Below are positions 24,484 to 33,600 of a DNA stretch of 35,058 bases, piece after piece. This DNA is from Hyphomicrobiales bacterium. Its GTDB lineage: Bacteria > Pseudomonadota > Alphaproteobacteria > Rhizobiales > Devosiaceae. The stretch spans positions 1 to 35,058 of the forward strand of contig SEEL01000037.1 in assembly GCA_004144345.1 (NCBI GenBank). Reading direction: 5' to 3'. How positions within the stretch are numbered: position 1 is the first letter of the stretch; each line of letters opens with the position of its first letter. The translations under genes were made by a program, and so were the position numbers. A model generated the notes under the pieces. It ran no database searches and was not told the origin of the DNA. It worked only from the letters and a program-made list of their open reading frames with translations.

Positions 24484-25500
24484 TCAGGCGCCCGCCCGCT
24501 GGCCGAAGGCCGGGATGACGTGGCGGCCGTAATTGGCGATGATTTCTTCTTCATCGCCGCTGTCGAGATAGATGTTGAACTGCGTGACGCCGGCCTCGCC
24601 GAGGGCGCGGATCTTGGCGATGTGTTCGTCGGGCTCGCCCAGGACGCAGAAGCTCTCGACCACGTCGTCGGTGATGAAGTCGAGGAACGGATTATCGGCC
24701 TGGCCGTGCTTCGAGTAATCGTAGCCGCGGCGCTTTTCGATGTAGCTGGTGAGGCTGGTGGGAATCTGGCCGGAGTCGGTGCCGTATTTCTCGACGATGT
24801 CGGCGACGTGGTTGCCCACCATGGCGGGGAACCATTTGACCTTCTCGATGGCGCGCTTGCGGTCGCCGAAATAGGCGGGCGCAGCGGCCATTGAGCGGTA
24901 GTTCGACATGTCGCGGCCGGCGGCCTTGCCGGCATCGATGCACTGGTCGGTGAACCATTTGCAGAGGCCCGGATCGGCGAGCTGCAGCACGACGCCCTCG
25001 GCGGATTCGCCGGCGGTCTTGAGCGCGAGCGGGCCATAGGCGGCGATCCAGCTCGGCATTTCATGGCCAACGGCCCAGGGGAATTTCACCGCGGCGGGAA
25101 TCTCGCCATAGGTGACTTCCTCGCCGCGCACCATCGCCTTGGTCTTGGCAATGAATTCGGCCACGCGGGCGAGCGTAGCGGGCTTCTTGCCCATGACGCG
25201 CATCGAGCTGTCACCACGGCCGACCGCGAGATCGAAGCGGCCGCCCGATTGCTTCGACAGCGAGCCGAACATCGAGGCGGCGACGGACCAGTCGCGCACA
25301 TCCGGGTTGGTGACCAGCGGGCCGAAGCGCATGTGCTCAGTGTGTTCCATGCACATGGCGATGGCGGCGTAGCAATCGCGCCAGAGGATGTGGGAATCGT
25401 AGAACCAGCAATAGGTGAAGCCGGCATGCTCGGCGGCGCGGACGAGGTAGCGCGCACGCTCCGCATCGACAAAGCCCTTGAAGGTGATTCCGAATTCCAT
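24484..25500 (-). CDS. Luciferase-like (LLM) F420-type oxidoreductase
   Basis: A 338-residue TIM-barrel protein of the LLM class: MEFGITFKGFVDAERARYLV, FYDSHILWRDCYAAIAM, MRFGPLVTNPDVRDW, GGRFDLAVGRGDSSMRVMG and a long C-terminal barrel end. I recall this pattern as the F420-dependent TIGR03842 (CPS_4043) family; relatives use F420 or FMN, so cofactor choice is inferred mostly from the adjoining cofE-fgd operon. Substrate unknown. It has its own leader carrying the same 20-bp operator-like site as fgd, 24 bases before the ATG, and lies 62 bases after the ABC ATPase gene. Confidence 0.8.
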   Translation of the reverse strand: MEFGITFKGFVDAERARYLVRAAEHAGFTYCWFYDSHILWRDCYAAIAMCMEHTEHMRFGPLVTNPDVRDWSVAASMFGSLSKQSGGRFDLAVGRGDSSMRVMGKKPATLARVAEFIAKTKAMVRGEEVTYGEIPAAVKFPWAVGHEMPSWIAAYGPLALKTAGESAEGVVLQLADPGLCKWFTDQCIDAGKAAGRDMSNYRSMAAAPAYFGDRKRAIEKVKWFPAMVGNHVADIVEKYGTDSGQIPTSLTSYIEKRRGYDYSKHGQADNPFLDFITDDVVESFCVLGEPDEHIAKIRALGEAGVTQFNIYLDSGDEEEIIANYGRHVIPAFGQRAGA

Positions 25501-25524
25501 CGCCCGCGCTCCCTACGCCCCGAA

Positions 25525-25544
25525 TTTTGACCAGACGATCAAAT
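25525..25544. promoter_or_regulatory. Operator-like site ahead of the LLM oxidoreductase gene
   Basis: The plus strand reads TTTTGACCAGACGATCAAAT. A 19-of-20 match occurs on the opposite strand at 30156-30175, ahead of fgd. The outer TTGA/TCAA arms form an imperfect palindrome of the size bound by TetR-type dimers. It lies 24 bases before the start codon. Confidence 0.7.
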
Positions 25545-25562
25545 TCTGGCGCGGCTTCTGTG

Positions 25563-26351
25563 TCAATCGGATTTCGCGCGGTCGTAGACGACGATGGGGT
25601 AGGGCGAGTCCGGCAGGCGCAGCACGCTGGCCTCCACGCCATAGACGCGGGCGAGGAGACCGGCATCAAGAACCGCCGAGGGCGGGCCGTCGGCGGCGAC
25701 CTGCCCGGATTTCAGCACCACCAGCCGGTCGCAATAGCGGGCGGCGAGGTTGAGGTCGTGGAGGGCGATGACGATTGTGCAGCCGGCCCTGGCGCGCCGC
25801 TGCAGCAGGTCGAGGGCGAGAAGCTGCGCCTGGATATCGAGATGGCTGGTGGGCTCATCGAGCAGCAACAGGCGCGGCTGCTGCGCGAGGGCGCGGGCGA
25901 TCTGCACGCGCTGCTGCTCGCCCCCCGACAGCGTGTGATAGAGGCGCGGCGCGAAACCGGCGAGGCCGAGATCGGTCAGGCAGGCATCGGTGATGGCTTC
26001 GTCTTCGGCCGAGGGCTGCGATTGCCAGGTGGACTGGAAGGGCAGGCGGCCTAGCGCCACCACATCGCGCACGGTGAGGCGCTCGGTGGTCGAGGCGAAC
26101 TGCTCGACCGACGCGCAGAAGCGCGCCCGTTCGGCGGGACGGATGGCGAGCAGATCGCGATCGTCGAAGTGGACGTTGCCGCCGGCGAGATCGCGGAAGC
26201 CCTGCAGGGCGGCAATGAGCGTGGATTTGCCGGCGCCATTGGGCCCGATGAGGCCGGTGACTTCGCCCGGGGCCGCACTGAAGCCCACGCCATCGAGAAT
26301 AGCGCGGCCGCCAGCGGTGACTCTGATGCCTGAGGCGACGAGCCCGCTCAT
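25563..26351 (-). CDS. ABC transporter ATP-binding protein (proposed F420-0 importer)
   Basis: A 262-residue ATPase of the iron-siderophore/B12 importer type. Walker A is GPNGAGKST (residues 36-44), the Q-loop region is FASTTERLTVRDVVALGR, the signature is LSGGEQQR (141-148), Walker B is LLLLDEP (161-167) and the switch histidine is H198 in ALHDL. It would power the permease encoded just upstream, with an ATGA overlap. The substrate is inferred from the operon (cofE and fgd), not from this sequence; siderophore, heme or cobalamin are alternatives. Confidence 0.9.
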   Translation of the reverse strand: MSGLVASGIRVTAGGRAILDGVGFSAAPGEVTGLIGPNGAGKSTLIAALQGFRDLAGGNVHFDDRDLLAIRPAERARFCASVEQFASTTERLTVRDVVALGRLPFQSTWQSQPSAEDEAITDACLTDLGLAGFAPRLYHTLSGGEQQRVQIARALAQQPRLLLLDEPTSHLDIQAQLLALDLLQRRARAGCTIVIALHDLNLAARYCDRLVVLKSGQVAADGPPSAVLDAGLLARVYGVEASVLRLPDSPYPIVVYDRAKSD

Positions 26352-27364
26352 GTCACCCGCCGGTAGCGGAGGAGGATGAGGAGGAAGGCGGGCGCGCCGA
26401 TGAGCGCGGTGACGATGCCGACGGGGAGTTCCCTCGGATCAAAGAGCGTGCGCGCGGCGGTGTCGGTCCACAGCATGAAGATGGCGCCGACCAGCATCGT
26501 CATGGGCAGCAGCACGCGATGGCGCGAGCCGACGGCGAGGCGCACGGCATGCGGCACGACGAGGCCGACAAAGCCGATGGCGCCGCCAATGGCCACCATG
26601 ATGCCGGTAAGCAGCGCCGTGGCCGCCAGCAAGGTCCAGCGCAGGCGCACGATGTCGATGCCGAGGCTGGCGGCGGCGGATTCACCGAACGCAAACGCAT
26701 CGAGGCCGCGGCCCGACATCAGGATGATGGGGGCGCAGAGGAGGAGGCCGAGCCCGACCAGCGCCGCGTCGCTCCACAGCGTGCCGCTGAGCGAGCCGAG
26801 CAGCCAGCTGAGGATCTCGCGATAGGAATCGCCGGTGGCCGACCAGAAGATGAGGAGCGACGTCGCGGCCGAGGCGAGGGCGGCAATGCAGATGCCGGCG
26901 AGGATGGCGCGCGAGGGCGTCGCGCCGCCGAGGAGCTTGGCGATGAGGAGCGCCAGCGCCAGGGCAGCGAGACTGCCGAGGAAGGCGCCGAGCGGCATCA
27001 GCAGCGCCGCGCCGAGCAGCAGGAAGATCACCGCGCCCAAGGCGGCGCCGGAGGAGAGGCCGAGCAGATACGGGTCGGCCAGCGGATTGCGGGTGAGCAC
27101 CTGCATGACGGTGCCGGCGAGGGCGAGACCGGCACCGATGCCTAGCGCGGCCAGCACGCGGGGCAGGCGCAATTGCCAGACGATGGCGTCGCGCAGCGGC
27201 GCCACCGGACTATCGGGCAGGAGCCCGAGGTGATGGAAGATGCTCGACCAGATCTCTGCTGGCGCGATGTCGGCCGGGCCGAAGCTGATGGCGAGGATGG
27301 CGCTCGCGATGAGCAGCGCCCAGAGGCCGGCATAGGCCGCAAACTGTGCCGGCCGCGACCCCAT
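26348..27364 (-). CDS. FecCD/BtuC-type ABC transporter permease (proposed F420-0 importer)
   Basis: A 338-residue, very hydrophobic protein with about ten membrane helices, as usual for the family. Diagnostic stretches are LRLPRVLAALGIGAGLALAG, TRNPLADPYLLGLSSGAALG, and VGFVGLVVPHAVRLAVG-like IGFVGLVVPHAVRLAVGSRH near the C terminus, which couples to the ATPase. Its ATG shares one base with the stop of the binding-protein gene (TAATG), and its stop overlaps the ATPase start. It should form the inner-membrane homodimer channel. Confidence 0.92.
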   Translation of the reverse strand: MGSRPAQFAAYAGLWALLIASAILAISFGPADIAPAEIWSSIFHHLGLLPDSPVAPLRDAIVWQLRLPRVLAALGIGAGLALAGTVMQVLTRNPLADPYLLGLSSGAALGAVIFLLLGAALLMPLGAFLGSLAALALALLIAKLLGGATPSRAILAGICIAALASAATSLLIFWSATGDSYREILSWLLGSLSGTLWSDAALVGLGLLLCAPIILMSGRGLDAFAFGESAAASLGIDIVRLRWTLLAATALLTGIMVAIGGAIGFVGLVVPHAVRLAVGSRHRVLLPMTMLVGAIFMLWTDTAARTLFDPRELPVGIVTALIGAPAFLLILLRYRRVT

Positions 27365-28305
27365 TATTTCGGCAGATCGAGCGCGGCGAGCTGGCGGGCG
27401 AGATCGACCGTCGCGGGCACATTGCGCACGCCGGCCTCGGAGGCCGGGAAGGGGATGATGAGGTAGCGCTGGTGGACCACCGCATCGAGCTGCGACGTGA
27501 TCGGGTTCTCGGCAAGCAGCTTCTGCTTTTGCGCGGCGGAGTTCCAGGCGGAGTCGACGAGGACGATCACATCGGGATTGGCATCGACGATCGCCTCCCA
27601 GCTGGCCGAGACCCAGCCATCATCGACATCGCCGAAGATGTTGGCGAGGCCGAGCGCGTCCATGATCATGGCCGGCGCATTGCTGCCGGCGCCGACATAG
27701 GGCGCCTTGGTGCCCGAGGAGTACCAGACGGCAGTGAGGCCGCGAGCGTCGGGCGTGAGTGCAGCAAGGCTCGCCTTCTGCGCATCGATCAGCGCGGTGG
27801 CGGCGGCTTCGCTGTCGAATATGGTTCCAATCTCGGCGATCTCGCCGAAGACATGGTCGAAGCCGAGCTTGGGCGGCTTGACGGTGCGGCAGGCGGCGGG
27901 CGCGACATAGGTGGCGACGCCGAGGCTGGCGAGAGTGGGGCGCTCGCCCGCGCCATCGGCGGCGAAATTGCTCTCCCAGCCGCCATAGATGAAATCGGGC
28001 TCGGTCGCGAGCACAACTTCCTGCGCTGGCAGCTTGTCGGCGAGCACCTTGAGATTGGCGCCGGCCGCCGCGAGCTCAGCGGGCAGCGGACCATCCTGGA
28101 AGCCGATGCCGACGATGCGATCGGCAAGGCCGAGCGACAGCAGCAATTCGGTGGCGGTCGACTTGATGGCGACGACGCGCTCGGGCGCCTTGCTCACCGT
28201 GACGCTGACGCCGCAATTGTCGAAGGTCAGCGGATAGACGGTGGCGGCGAAGGCGGGAGAGGCAATTGTCAGAAAGGCGAGGAGGGCGAGCGCGGGCGTG
28301 CGCAT
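27364..28305 (-). CDS. Periplasmic substrate-binding protein (proposed F420-0 importer)
   Basis: A 313-residue protein with a clear signal peptide (MRTPALALLAFLTIASPAFA, cut after A21) and the FecB/BtuF (helical-backbone) fold: APERVVAIKSTATELLLSLG, LADRIVGIGFQDG, PDFIYGGWESNF, then ANPDVIVLVDSAWNS and FPASEAGVRNVPATVDLARQ. No lipobox is seen, so it is soluble in the periplasm. AGAGGA precedes the ATG, which lies two bases after the cofE stop. Direct linkage to cofE and fgd makes F420-0 or a related deazaflavin the leading candidate ligand; the fold alone also fits siderophores, heme or cobalamin. Confidence 0.9.
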   Translation of the reverse strand: MRTPALALLAFLTIASPAFAATVYPLTFDNCGVSVTVSKAPERVVAIKSTATELLLSLGLADRIVGIGFQDGPLPAELAAAGANLKVLADKLPAQEVVLATEPDFIYGGWESNFAADGAGERPTLASLGVATYVAPAACRTVKPPKLGFDHVFGEIAEIGTIFDSEAAATALIDAQKASLAALTPDARGLTAVWYSSGTKAPYVGAGSNAPAMIMDALGLANIFGDVDDGWVSASWEAIVDANPDVIVLVDSAWNSAAQKQKLLAENPITSQLDAVVHQRYLIIPFPASEAGVRNVPATVDLARQLAALDLPK

Positions 28306-28307
28306 GA

Positions 28308-29138
28308 TCAGTTCCTCTGTTTCTCATCCTGTGGGGCGGGAGTCTTGCCGGCGAGTTCAGCCCGGGCAGTGTCGTAGCCGAGCTGATAGGCCTCGGCGGA
28401 GCCGAAGCGGAACATGTCGTCCTCGAGCGAGCGCACGAGGCTGCGCGCGCCGGGGGCATCGACCGGCGCGATGAGGCGCGCGAGGCCGCGCACGATGGCG
28501 ACCGGCAGGCCGCCGGTCTTGCCCTTCACGAGATCGGCAGCTCCGGCAATTTCATCGGCCAGCACCGCGATGGTGGCGTGCAGCGACCGGCCATTGGCAT
28601 CAACGCCGCCGCGCATATCGTCGGTCAGCTGCAGGCCCGCGGCGCCGATAGCGACATCGGTCTGGCCGACGCGCCAGGGGCGGCCGAAAGTGTCGGTGAC
28701 GATGATGCCGAGATCGATGCCGAGGCGCTGGCGCAGCGTGGCGCAGAGGGTTCGCGCCGAGGCGTCGGGGTCTTCGGGGAGGCGCAGCGCATAGCCATCG
28801 GGCACGTTCGACATGTCGATGCCGGCGGCGGCCATGATGAGGCCCTGCCGCGTTTCGACGATGCGCGTCGTGCCATGCGGCGTGACGCGTTCGGCCACGA
28901 CCCGCACGGTGTCGTCGCTGATCGCCTTCTCGCGATCGGTGGCGGGAACGAGCCGGCCCTCGGCCTTGGCGACGATCTTGCTGGCGATGACGAGGATATC
29001 GCCATCGGCCAGAGCGAGATCGGCTTCGGTCGCCGCCTGCGCGGCGATGGCATCGAGGATGAGCGCGGCGAGATCATCGCCAGCCTGCACCTCGGGAATG
29101 CCGGGAACCGCCCAGGCGGAAAAGCGCGGCAGGCTCAT
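28308..29138 (-). CDS. cofE: Coenzyme F420-0:L-glutamate ligase
   Basis: A 276-residue enzyme that adds L-glutamate residues to F420-0 with GTP, the last step in F420 synthesis. Family features: [20 protein letters not shown] at the N terminus, [20 protein letters not shown] (residues about 43-62), [40 protein letters not shown] with the metal-binding Asp, and [20 protein letters not shown]. It is the stand-alone form, without the nitroreductase-type domain fused in actinobacterial FbiB. Its ATG overlaps the fgd stop (ATGA), and the importer follows within two bases. No cofC, cofD, cofG or cofH lies in the window. Confidence 0.92.
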   Translation of the reverse strand: MSLPRFSAWAVPGIPEVQAGDDLAALILDAIAAQAATEADLALADGDILVIASKIVAKAEGRLVPATDREKAISDDTVRVVAERVTPHGTTRIVETRQGLIMAAAGIDMSNVPDGYALRLPEDPDASARTLCATLRQRLGIDLGIIVTDTFGRPWRVGQTDVAIGAAGLQLTDDMRGGVDANGRSLHATIAVLADEIAGAADLVKGKTGGLPVAIVRGLARLIAPVDAPGARSLVRSLEDDMFRFGSAEAYQLGYDTARAELAGKTPAPQDEKQRN

Positions 29139-30133
29139 TTCAGCGCCTTGAGCCGCGGCAGGATGTGCTCCGCGTAGAGCTTGAGGAACCGGCTCTGGTC
29201 GGGACCGGGGGCGTGGAATACGAGGTGGTCGAAACCGTAGTCGATGTAGGTCTTGATCTGCGCCACATGCTCGTCCGGATCGGACGAGACGATCCAGCGC
29301 TTGGCGACGCGCTCGATGGGGAGAGCCGCGGCGAGACGTTCCATCTCGGCCGGGTCCTGCACCGAATGCTTCTCCTCGGCCGAAAGCGACAGGGCGGCCC
29401 AGTGGCGCGTGTCCTCGAGTGCGCGCGCGGCGTCGGTGTCGAACGACACCTTCACTTCGATCATGCGCTCGAAGGGGCGGTCCTTGAGTTCTGATTCCGC
29501 GCGGCCGATGGCGACGTTGGGCAAGAGCTCATCGACATAGAGTTCGGCGCCCTTGCCGGAGGTGCAGATGAAGCCATCGCCGGCGCGGCCGGCATATTTG
29601 GCGTTCAGCGGGCCGCCGGCGGCGATGTAGATCGGCACGGGCTCGGCGGGCTTGTCATAGATGGTGGCGCTGACGGTCTTGTAATACTCGCCCTCGAAAC
29701 TGACGCGGTCCTCGCGCCAGAGCTGGCGGATGAGCTTGACCGCTTCGCGGAGGCGCGCCGAGCGCTCCTTGAGCTCGGGCCATTCCATGCCGGTGGCCGG
29801 CACTTCATTGAGGGATTCGCCGGTACCGACGCCGAGGATGACGCGGCCCGGGAACATGGCGCCGAGCGTGCCGAAGGCATGGGCGACGACGGAGGGGTGG
29901 AGCCGGAAAGTGGGGGTGAGCACGGAGGTGCCGAGGATGATCCGTCCCGTGCGCGCGAGGACGGCCGCCATCCAGGCCGGGGCGAAGGGCGCGTGGCCGT
30001 CCGTATGCTTCCAGGGCTGGAAATGGTCGCTGACAAAGACCGAGTCGAAGCCCGCCTGTTCGGCCTCGACGGCAAAGCCGAGCAGGGCGCTGGGCGCAAA
30101 TTGCTCGGCCGATGCCTTGTACCCGAAACGCAT
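29135..30133 (-). CDS. fgd: F420-dependent glucose-6-phosphate dehydrogenase
   Basis: A 332-residue LLM-class TIM barrel that aligns along its whole length with what I recall of mycobacterial FGD1. Counterparts of its active-site residues are in place: D36, H37 and W41 (VSDHFQPW), S70-V71 (GTSVLTPTF), E106 (GVGTGES), K194 (TSGKG), K255-H256 (EEKHSV) and R279 (AKRWIV). It should oxidise glucose-6-phosphate to the gluconolactone while reducing F420, supplying reduced cofactor for other enzymes. GGGAGGG precedes the ATG. It is the first gene of the cofE-importer operon and carries an operator-like site 22 bases upstream. Substrate could differ in a close relative. Confidence 0.88.
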   Translation of the reverse strand: MRFGYKASAEQFAPSALLGFAVEAEQAGFDSVFVSDHFQPWKHTDGHAPFAPAWMAAVLARTGRIILGTSVLTPTFRLHPSVVAHAFGTLGAMFPGRVILGVGTGESLNEVPATGMEWPELKERSARLREAVKLIRQLWREDRVSFEGEYYKTVSATIYDKPAEPVPIYIAAGGPLNAKYAGRAGDGFICTSGKGAELYVDELLPNVAIGRAESELKDRPFERMIEVKVSFDTDAARALEDTRHWAALSLSAEEKHSVQDPAEMERLAAALPIERVAKRWIVSSDPDEHVAQIKTYIDYGFDHLVFHAPGPDQSRFLKLYAEHILPRLKALK

Positions 30134-30155
30134 TTCCGCCCTCCCGAGGCTAGAT

Positions 30156-30175
30156 ATTTGATCGTTTGGTCAAAA
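30156..30175. promoter_or_regulatory. Operator-like site ahead of fgd
   Basis: The minus strand reads TTTTGACCAAACGATCAAAT, differing at one base from the site at 25525-25544. Relative to the gene it lies in the opposite direction, as expected for a near-palindromic dimer site. It is 22 bases before the fgd start. No regulator gene for it is in the window. Confidence 0.7.
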
Positions 30176-30204
30176 ACGCGTCGCAGTCAATGGCAATGTG
30201 AACC

Positions 30205-30657
30205 CTAGGGCGCGGCGAGGCTCGAATTGCGGTAGCGCGGATCGGCGGTAACTTCCGCGCCGAGCCAGCCCGGCAGCTTGACCGCCGCGTCCTCGTTCGG
30301 CAGTTCGATCTCGGCAAGAATGAGCTTGTCCTCGCGCCCCTCGAACACGTCGATCTCCCAGACCAGCTGGCCATGCGGCACGGTGTGGCGGGTCTTTTCG
30401 ATGCGCGAACTGCCGGCGAGCTGGAGCAGGTCGCGCGCGTCCTTGAGCGGGATCGGATATTCGAACTCAGCGCGCCGCGCGCCCTTGTCGCGCGACTTGA
30501 TGGTGAGCGTCGCGCTCTTGCCGTCCTTGATGCGGACGCGGATGACCGATTTGCGGTCGCGGGCCAGATAGCCCTGCACGATGTGGGCGCTGCCGGTGAC
30601 CCGGCGGCGCCAGCCATTGCCATTGACCAGGAATTTGCGCTCGATCTCCAAACCCAT
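30205..30657 (-). CDS. CYTH-domain protein (inorganic triphosphatase-like)
   Basis: A 150-residue single CYTH domain, beginning MGLEIERKFLV with the ExExK motif (E4, E6, K8). Further strands carry the charged residues of the phosphate tunnel: IVQGYLARDRKSVIRVRIKD, ATLTIKSRDKGARRAEFEYP, IEKTRHTVP, VWEIDVFEG and LILAEIELPNED. Such enzymes hydrolyse tripolyphosphate or related triphosphates with a divalent metal. It starts four bases after the putA stop and may be co-transcribed with it. The longer frame upstream of 30657 lies inside putA and is rejected. Confidence 0.9.
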   Translation of the reverse strand: MGLEIERKFLVNGNGWRRRVTGSAHIVQGYLARDRKSVIRVRIKDGKSATLTIKSRDKGARRAEFEYPIPLKDARDLLQLAGSSRIEKTRHTVPHGQLVWEIDVFEGREDKLILAEIELPNEDAAVKLPGWLGAEVTADPRYRNSSLAAP

Positions 30658-30661
30658 CGCG

Positions 30662-33600
30662 CTAGATCCCGGCGCCCCCGGCGAGCAGTTCGGCATTGCC
30701 GCCCGACGCCGTGGTGTCGATGCAGATGTGGCGCTCGATGATGAGACGGCCATCGGCATCGGAGGTGACCAGCGGGACGATCGGGCCGTCACGGCGGGCG
30801 AGGGCCTGGCGCCACGGCTTCAGCGCCTCGGGGGTGCCGTAATGCATGATGGCATCGACATGGAGACCGGCCTCGATGACGGCAGGCGACAGCCGCCGCT
30901 CCATGCCGCCGATCGGCGCGCCATTGGCGCCGAGGTCCTCGGCGATGCGCGAGCCGCCATAGGAGATCACCAGAACGGCGTTCCCCTGGGCGAGGGCCGC
31001 CGAGGCCTGCCGCCGGGCGGCATCCTCGTCGGGGCCGAGACAGAGCACGACGCCGCGCGGATGCGTTTCGAGCGTGTTGGACTCGCCGGTGGGTCCCGGC
31101 ATGTCGGCGGCATGCACCTGCGGCGTGAGCTTCTCGTAGCCGACGCGCACCTGATCAACCGCCGCGATGGCATAGCCCACCGAGAGGCCAGAGAGGGCGT
31201 TGACGGCGGTCGAGGGGATGGGTGTTTCGATCGACTTGGCGAGGCGCGGCAGATAGTGCGGTCCGCCGGCCTTGGGACCGGTGCCGGAGAGGCCTTCGCC
31301 GCCGAAGGGCTGCGAACCAACCACCGCGCCGATCTGGTTGCGGTTGATGTAGATGTTGCCGGCGCGCACGCGGCGGCTGACATGCTCCATTCGGGAGTCG
31401 ATGCGGGTGTGGAGGCCAAAAGTGAGGCCGTAGCCGCTGGCATTGATGGCGTCGATCACCTTGTCGAGCTCGGCCGCCTTGAAGGTGGCGACATGCAGCA
31501 CCGGCCCGAAGATTTCCTCGGTGAGCTCACTGATGCCGCTGACCTTGAGCACGGTGGGGCCGACGAAATTGCCGCCCGCCGGCACCGCCAACTGCTTGAT
31601 CACCGCGCCACGCGCCGCGTAGCTGTCGATATGGGCGTCGATCTTGCTGCGGGCCCTGGTGTCGATCACCGGGCCGATATCGGTGGCGAGCACTCCGGGA
31701 TCGCCCAGCGCCAGTTCGTCCATCGCGCCAAGCAGCATCTCGATGATCTTCGGCGCCGTGTCTTCCTGGAGGTAGAGCATGCGCAGCGCCGAGCAGCGCT
31801 GGCCGGCGCTCTGGAAGGCCGAGGCGATGATGTCGCGCACCGCCTGTTCGGGGAGGGCGGTGGAATCGACGATCATGGCGTTGAGGCCGCCGGTCTCGGC
31901 GATCAGCGGCGCGCTCGGCGACAGATTGTCCGCCATGGCGCGGTCGATGGCCTTGGCCGTCGGGTACGAGCCGGTGAAGACGACGCCGTCGATGCGCGGA
32001 TCGGAGGTGAGCGCATTGCCGACGGTGGCGCCGCTGCCGGGGACGAGTTGCACCACGTCGCGCGGCACGCCCGCCTCATGCATCAGCTCGATGGCGCGCG
32101 CCGCGATCAGCGGCGTGGTCTCGGCGGGCTTGGCCAGCACGGCATTGCCGGTGACCAGCGACGCGGCGATCTGGCCGGTGAAGATGGCGAGCGGGAAGTT
32201 CCACGGCGAGATGCAGGTCACGACGCCAAGCGGCGCATGCGGCGTCAGCCTTTCGGCCTCGGCGGCATAATAGCGGAGGAAGTCGGTGGCCTCGCGCACT
32301 TCGCTGACGGCGTCGCTCAGCACCTTGCCGGCCTCGCGGTCGCAGAGCACGTAGAATTCGGCGGCGTGCGCCTCGTAGAGATCGGCGATGCGGCGGAGGA
32401 TTTCGGCGCGCTCGGTGGTGGTGCGGGCAGCCCAGGCGGGGGCCGCCGCGACAGCGCTGGCGACGGCCAGCTCGATGCTGGCCGGACCGGCGCCGGCGGC
32501 GTCGCCGACATGCTGGCCGGTGGCGGGGCTGACGATGCGGAAATGCTCGCCGCCATCACCCGGCTCGGCATTGGTCGGCGCGGCCTGCCAGCGCTTGTTG
32601 GCAAAGCCGGCACGGGCCTTGTCGAGGGCCGCCATGGCGAGCGGATCGGTGATGTCGAGGCCGCGCGAATTGCGCCGCGACGGCGCGAACACCGCTTCGG
32701 GCGTGGTGAGGCGCGACGGCTGGGCGGCCGTCTCGAATGGATCGCTGGCGACGAGCGTTGCGGGCACGTCGCGATCGGCGATCATGTTGACGAAGGAGCC
32801 GTTGGCGCCGTTCTCGAGGAGGCGCCTGACGAGATAGGCGAGGAGGTCGGCATGGCGGCCGACCGGCGCATAGATGCGCGTCTTGGTGCCATGCTCGTCA
32901 TGCAGGATCTGGTGCAGCCGCTCGCCCATGCCGTGGAGGCGCTGGAACTCGTACTCGGTCGTGCCGGCGCCGAGTTCCTTCGCGATGTGGAGCACCGCCG
33001 CGACGGTGTAGGCATTGTGCGTGGCGAATTGCGGATAGATGCGGCCGCGCTTGCTGAGGAGTTTTCGCGCATTGGCGATGTAGCTGACATCGGTCGCCGA
33101 TTTGCGCGTGAAGACGGGGAAGCCGTCGAGGCCGAGTACCTGCGCGCGCTTCACTTCGGCGTCCCAGTAGGCGCCCTTGACGAGCCGCACCATGACGCGG
33201 CGGTCGAGCTTTTCGGCAAGCGCCTCGAGCCAGTCGATGGCATAGCCGGCGCGCGGCCCATAGGCCTGCACCACGACGCCGAAACCGTCCCAGCCGGCAA
33301 GGCGCGGATCGGCCAGCACGGCCTCGATGACATCGAGCGAGAGGTCGAGCCGGTCGGCTTCCTCGGCATCGATGTTGAAGCCCATGTTGGCGCCGCGCGC
33401 CATCAGGGCAAGGGCCAGCGTGCGCTCGACCAGTTCGTCCATGACGCGCTCGCGCTTCATGAACTCATAGCGCGGATGCAGCGCCGAGAGTTTTACCGAG
33501 ACGCCCGGATTGTCGCGCACCCGGTCGGCCGAGCAGCGCGCCGCGATGACGGCGATGGCTTCGGCATAGGCGGTGCGATAGCGCTTGGCGTCGGCCTCGG

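Noticed and set aside
25563-28305. A plain siderophore, heme or cobalamin importer
   Set aside because: The protein folds allow it, but the operon overlaps with cofE and fgd make an F420-related ligand more likely; kept as the alternative in the entries.
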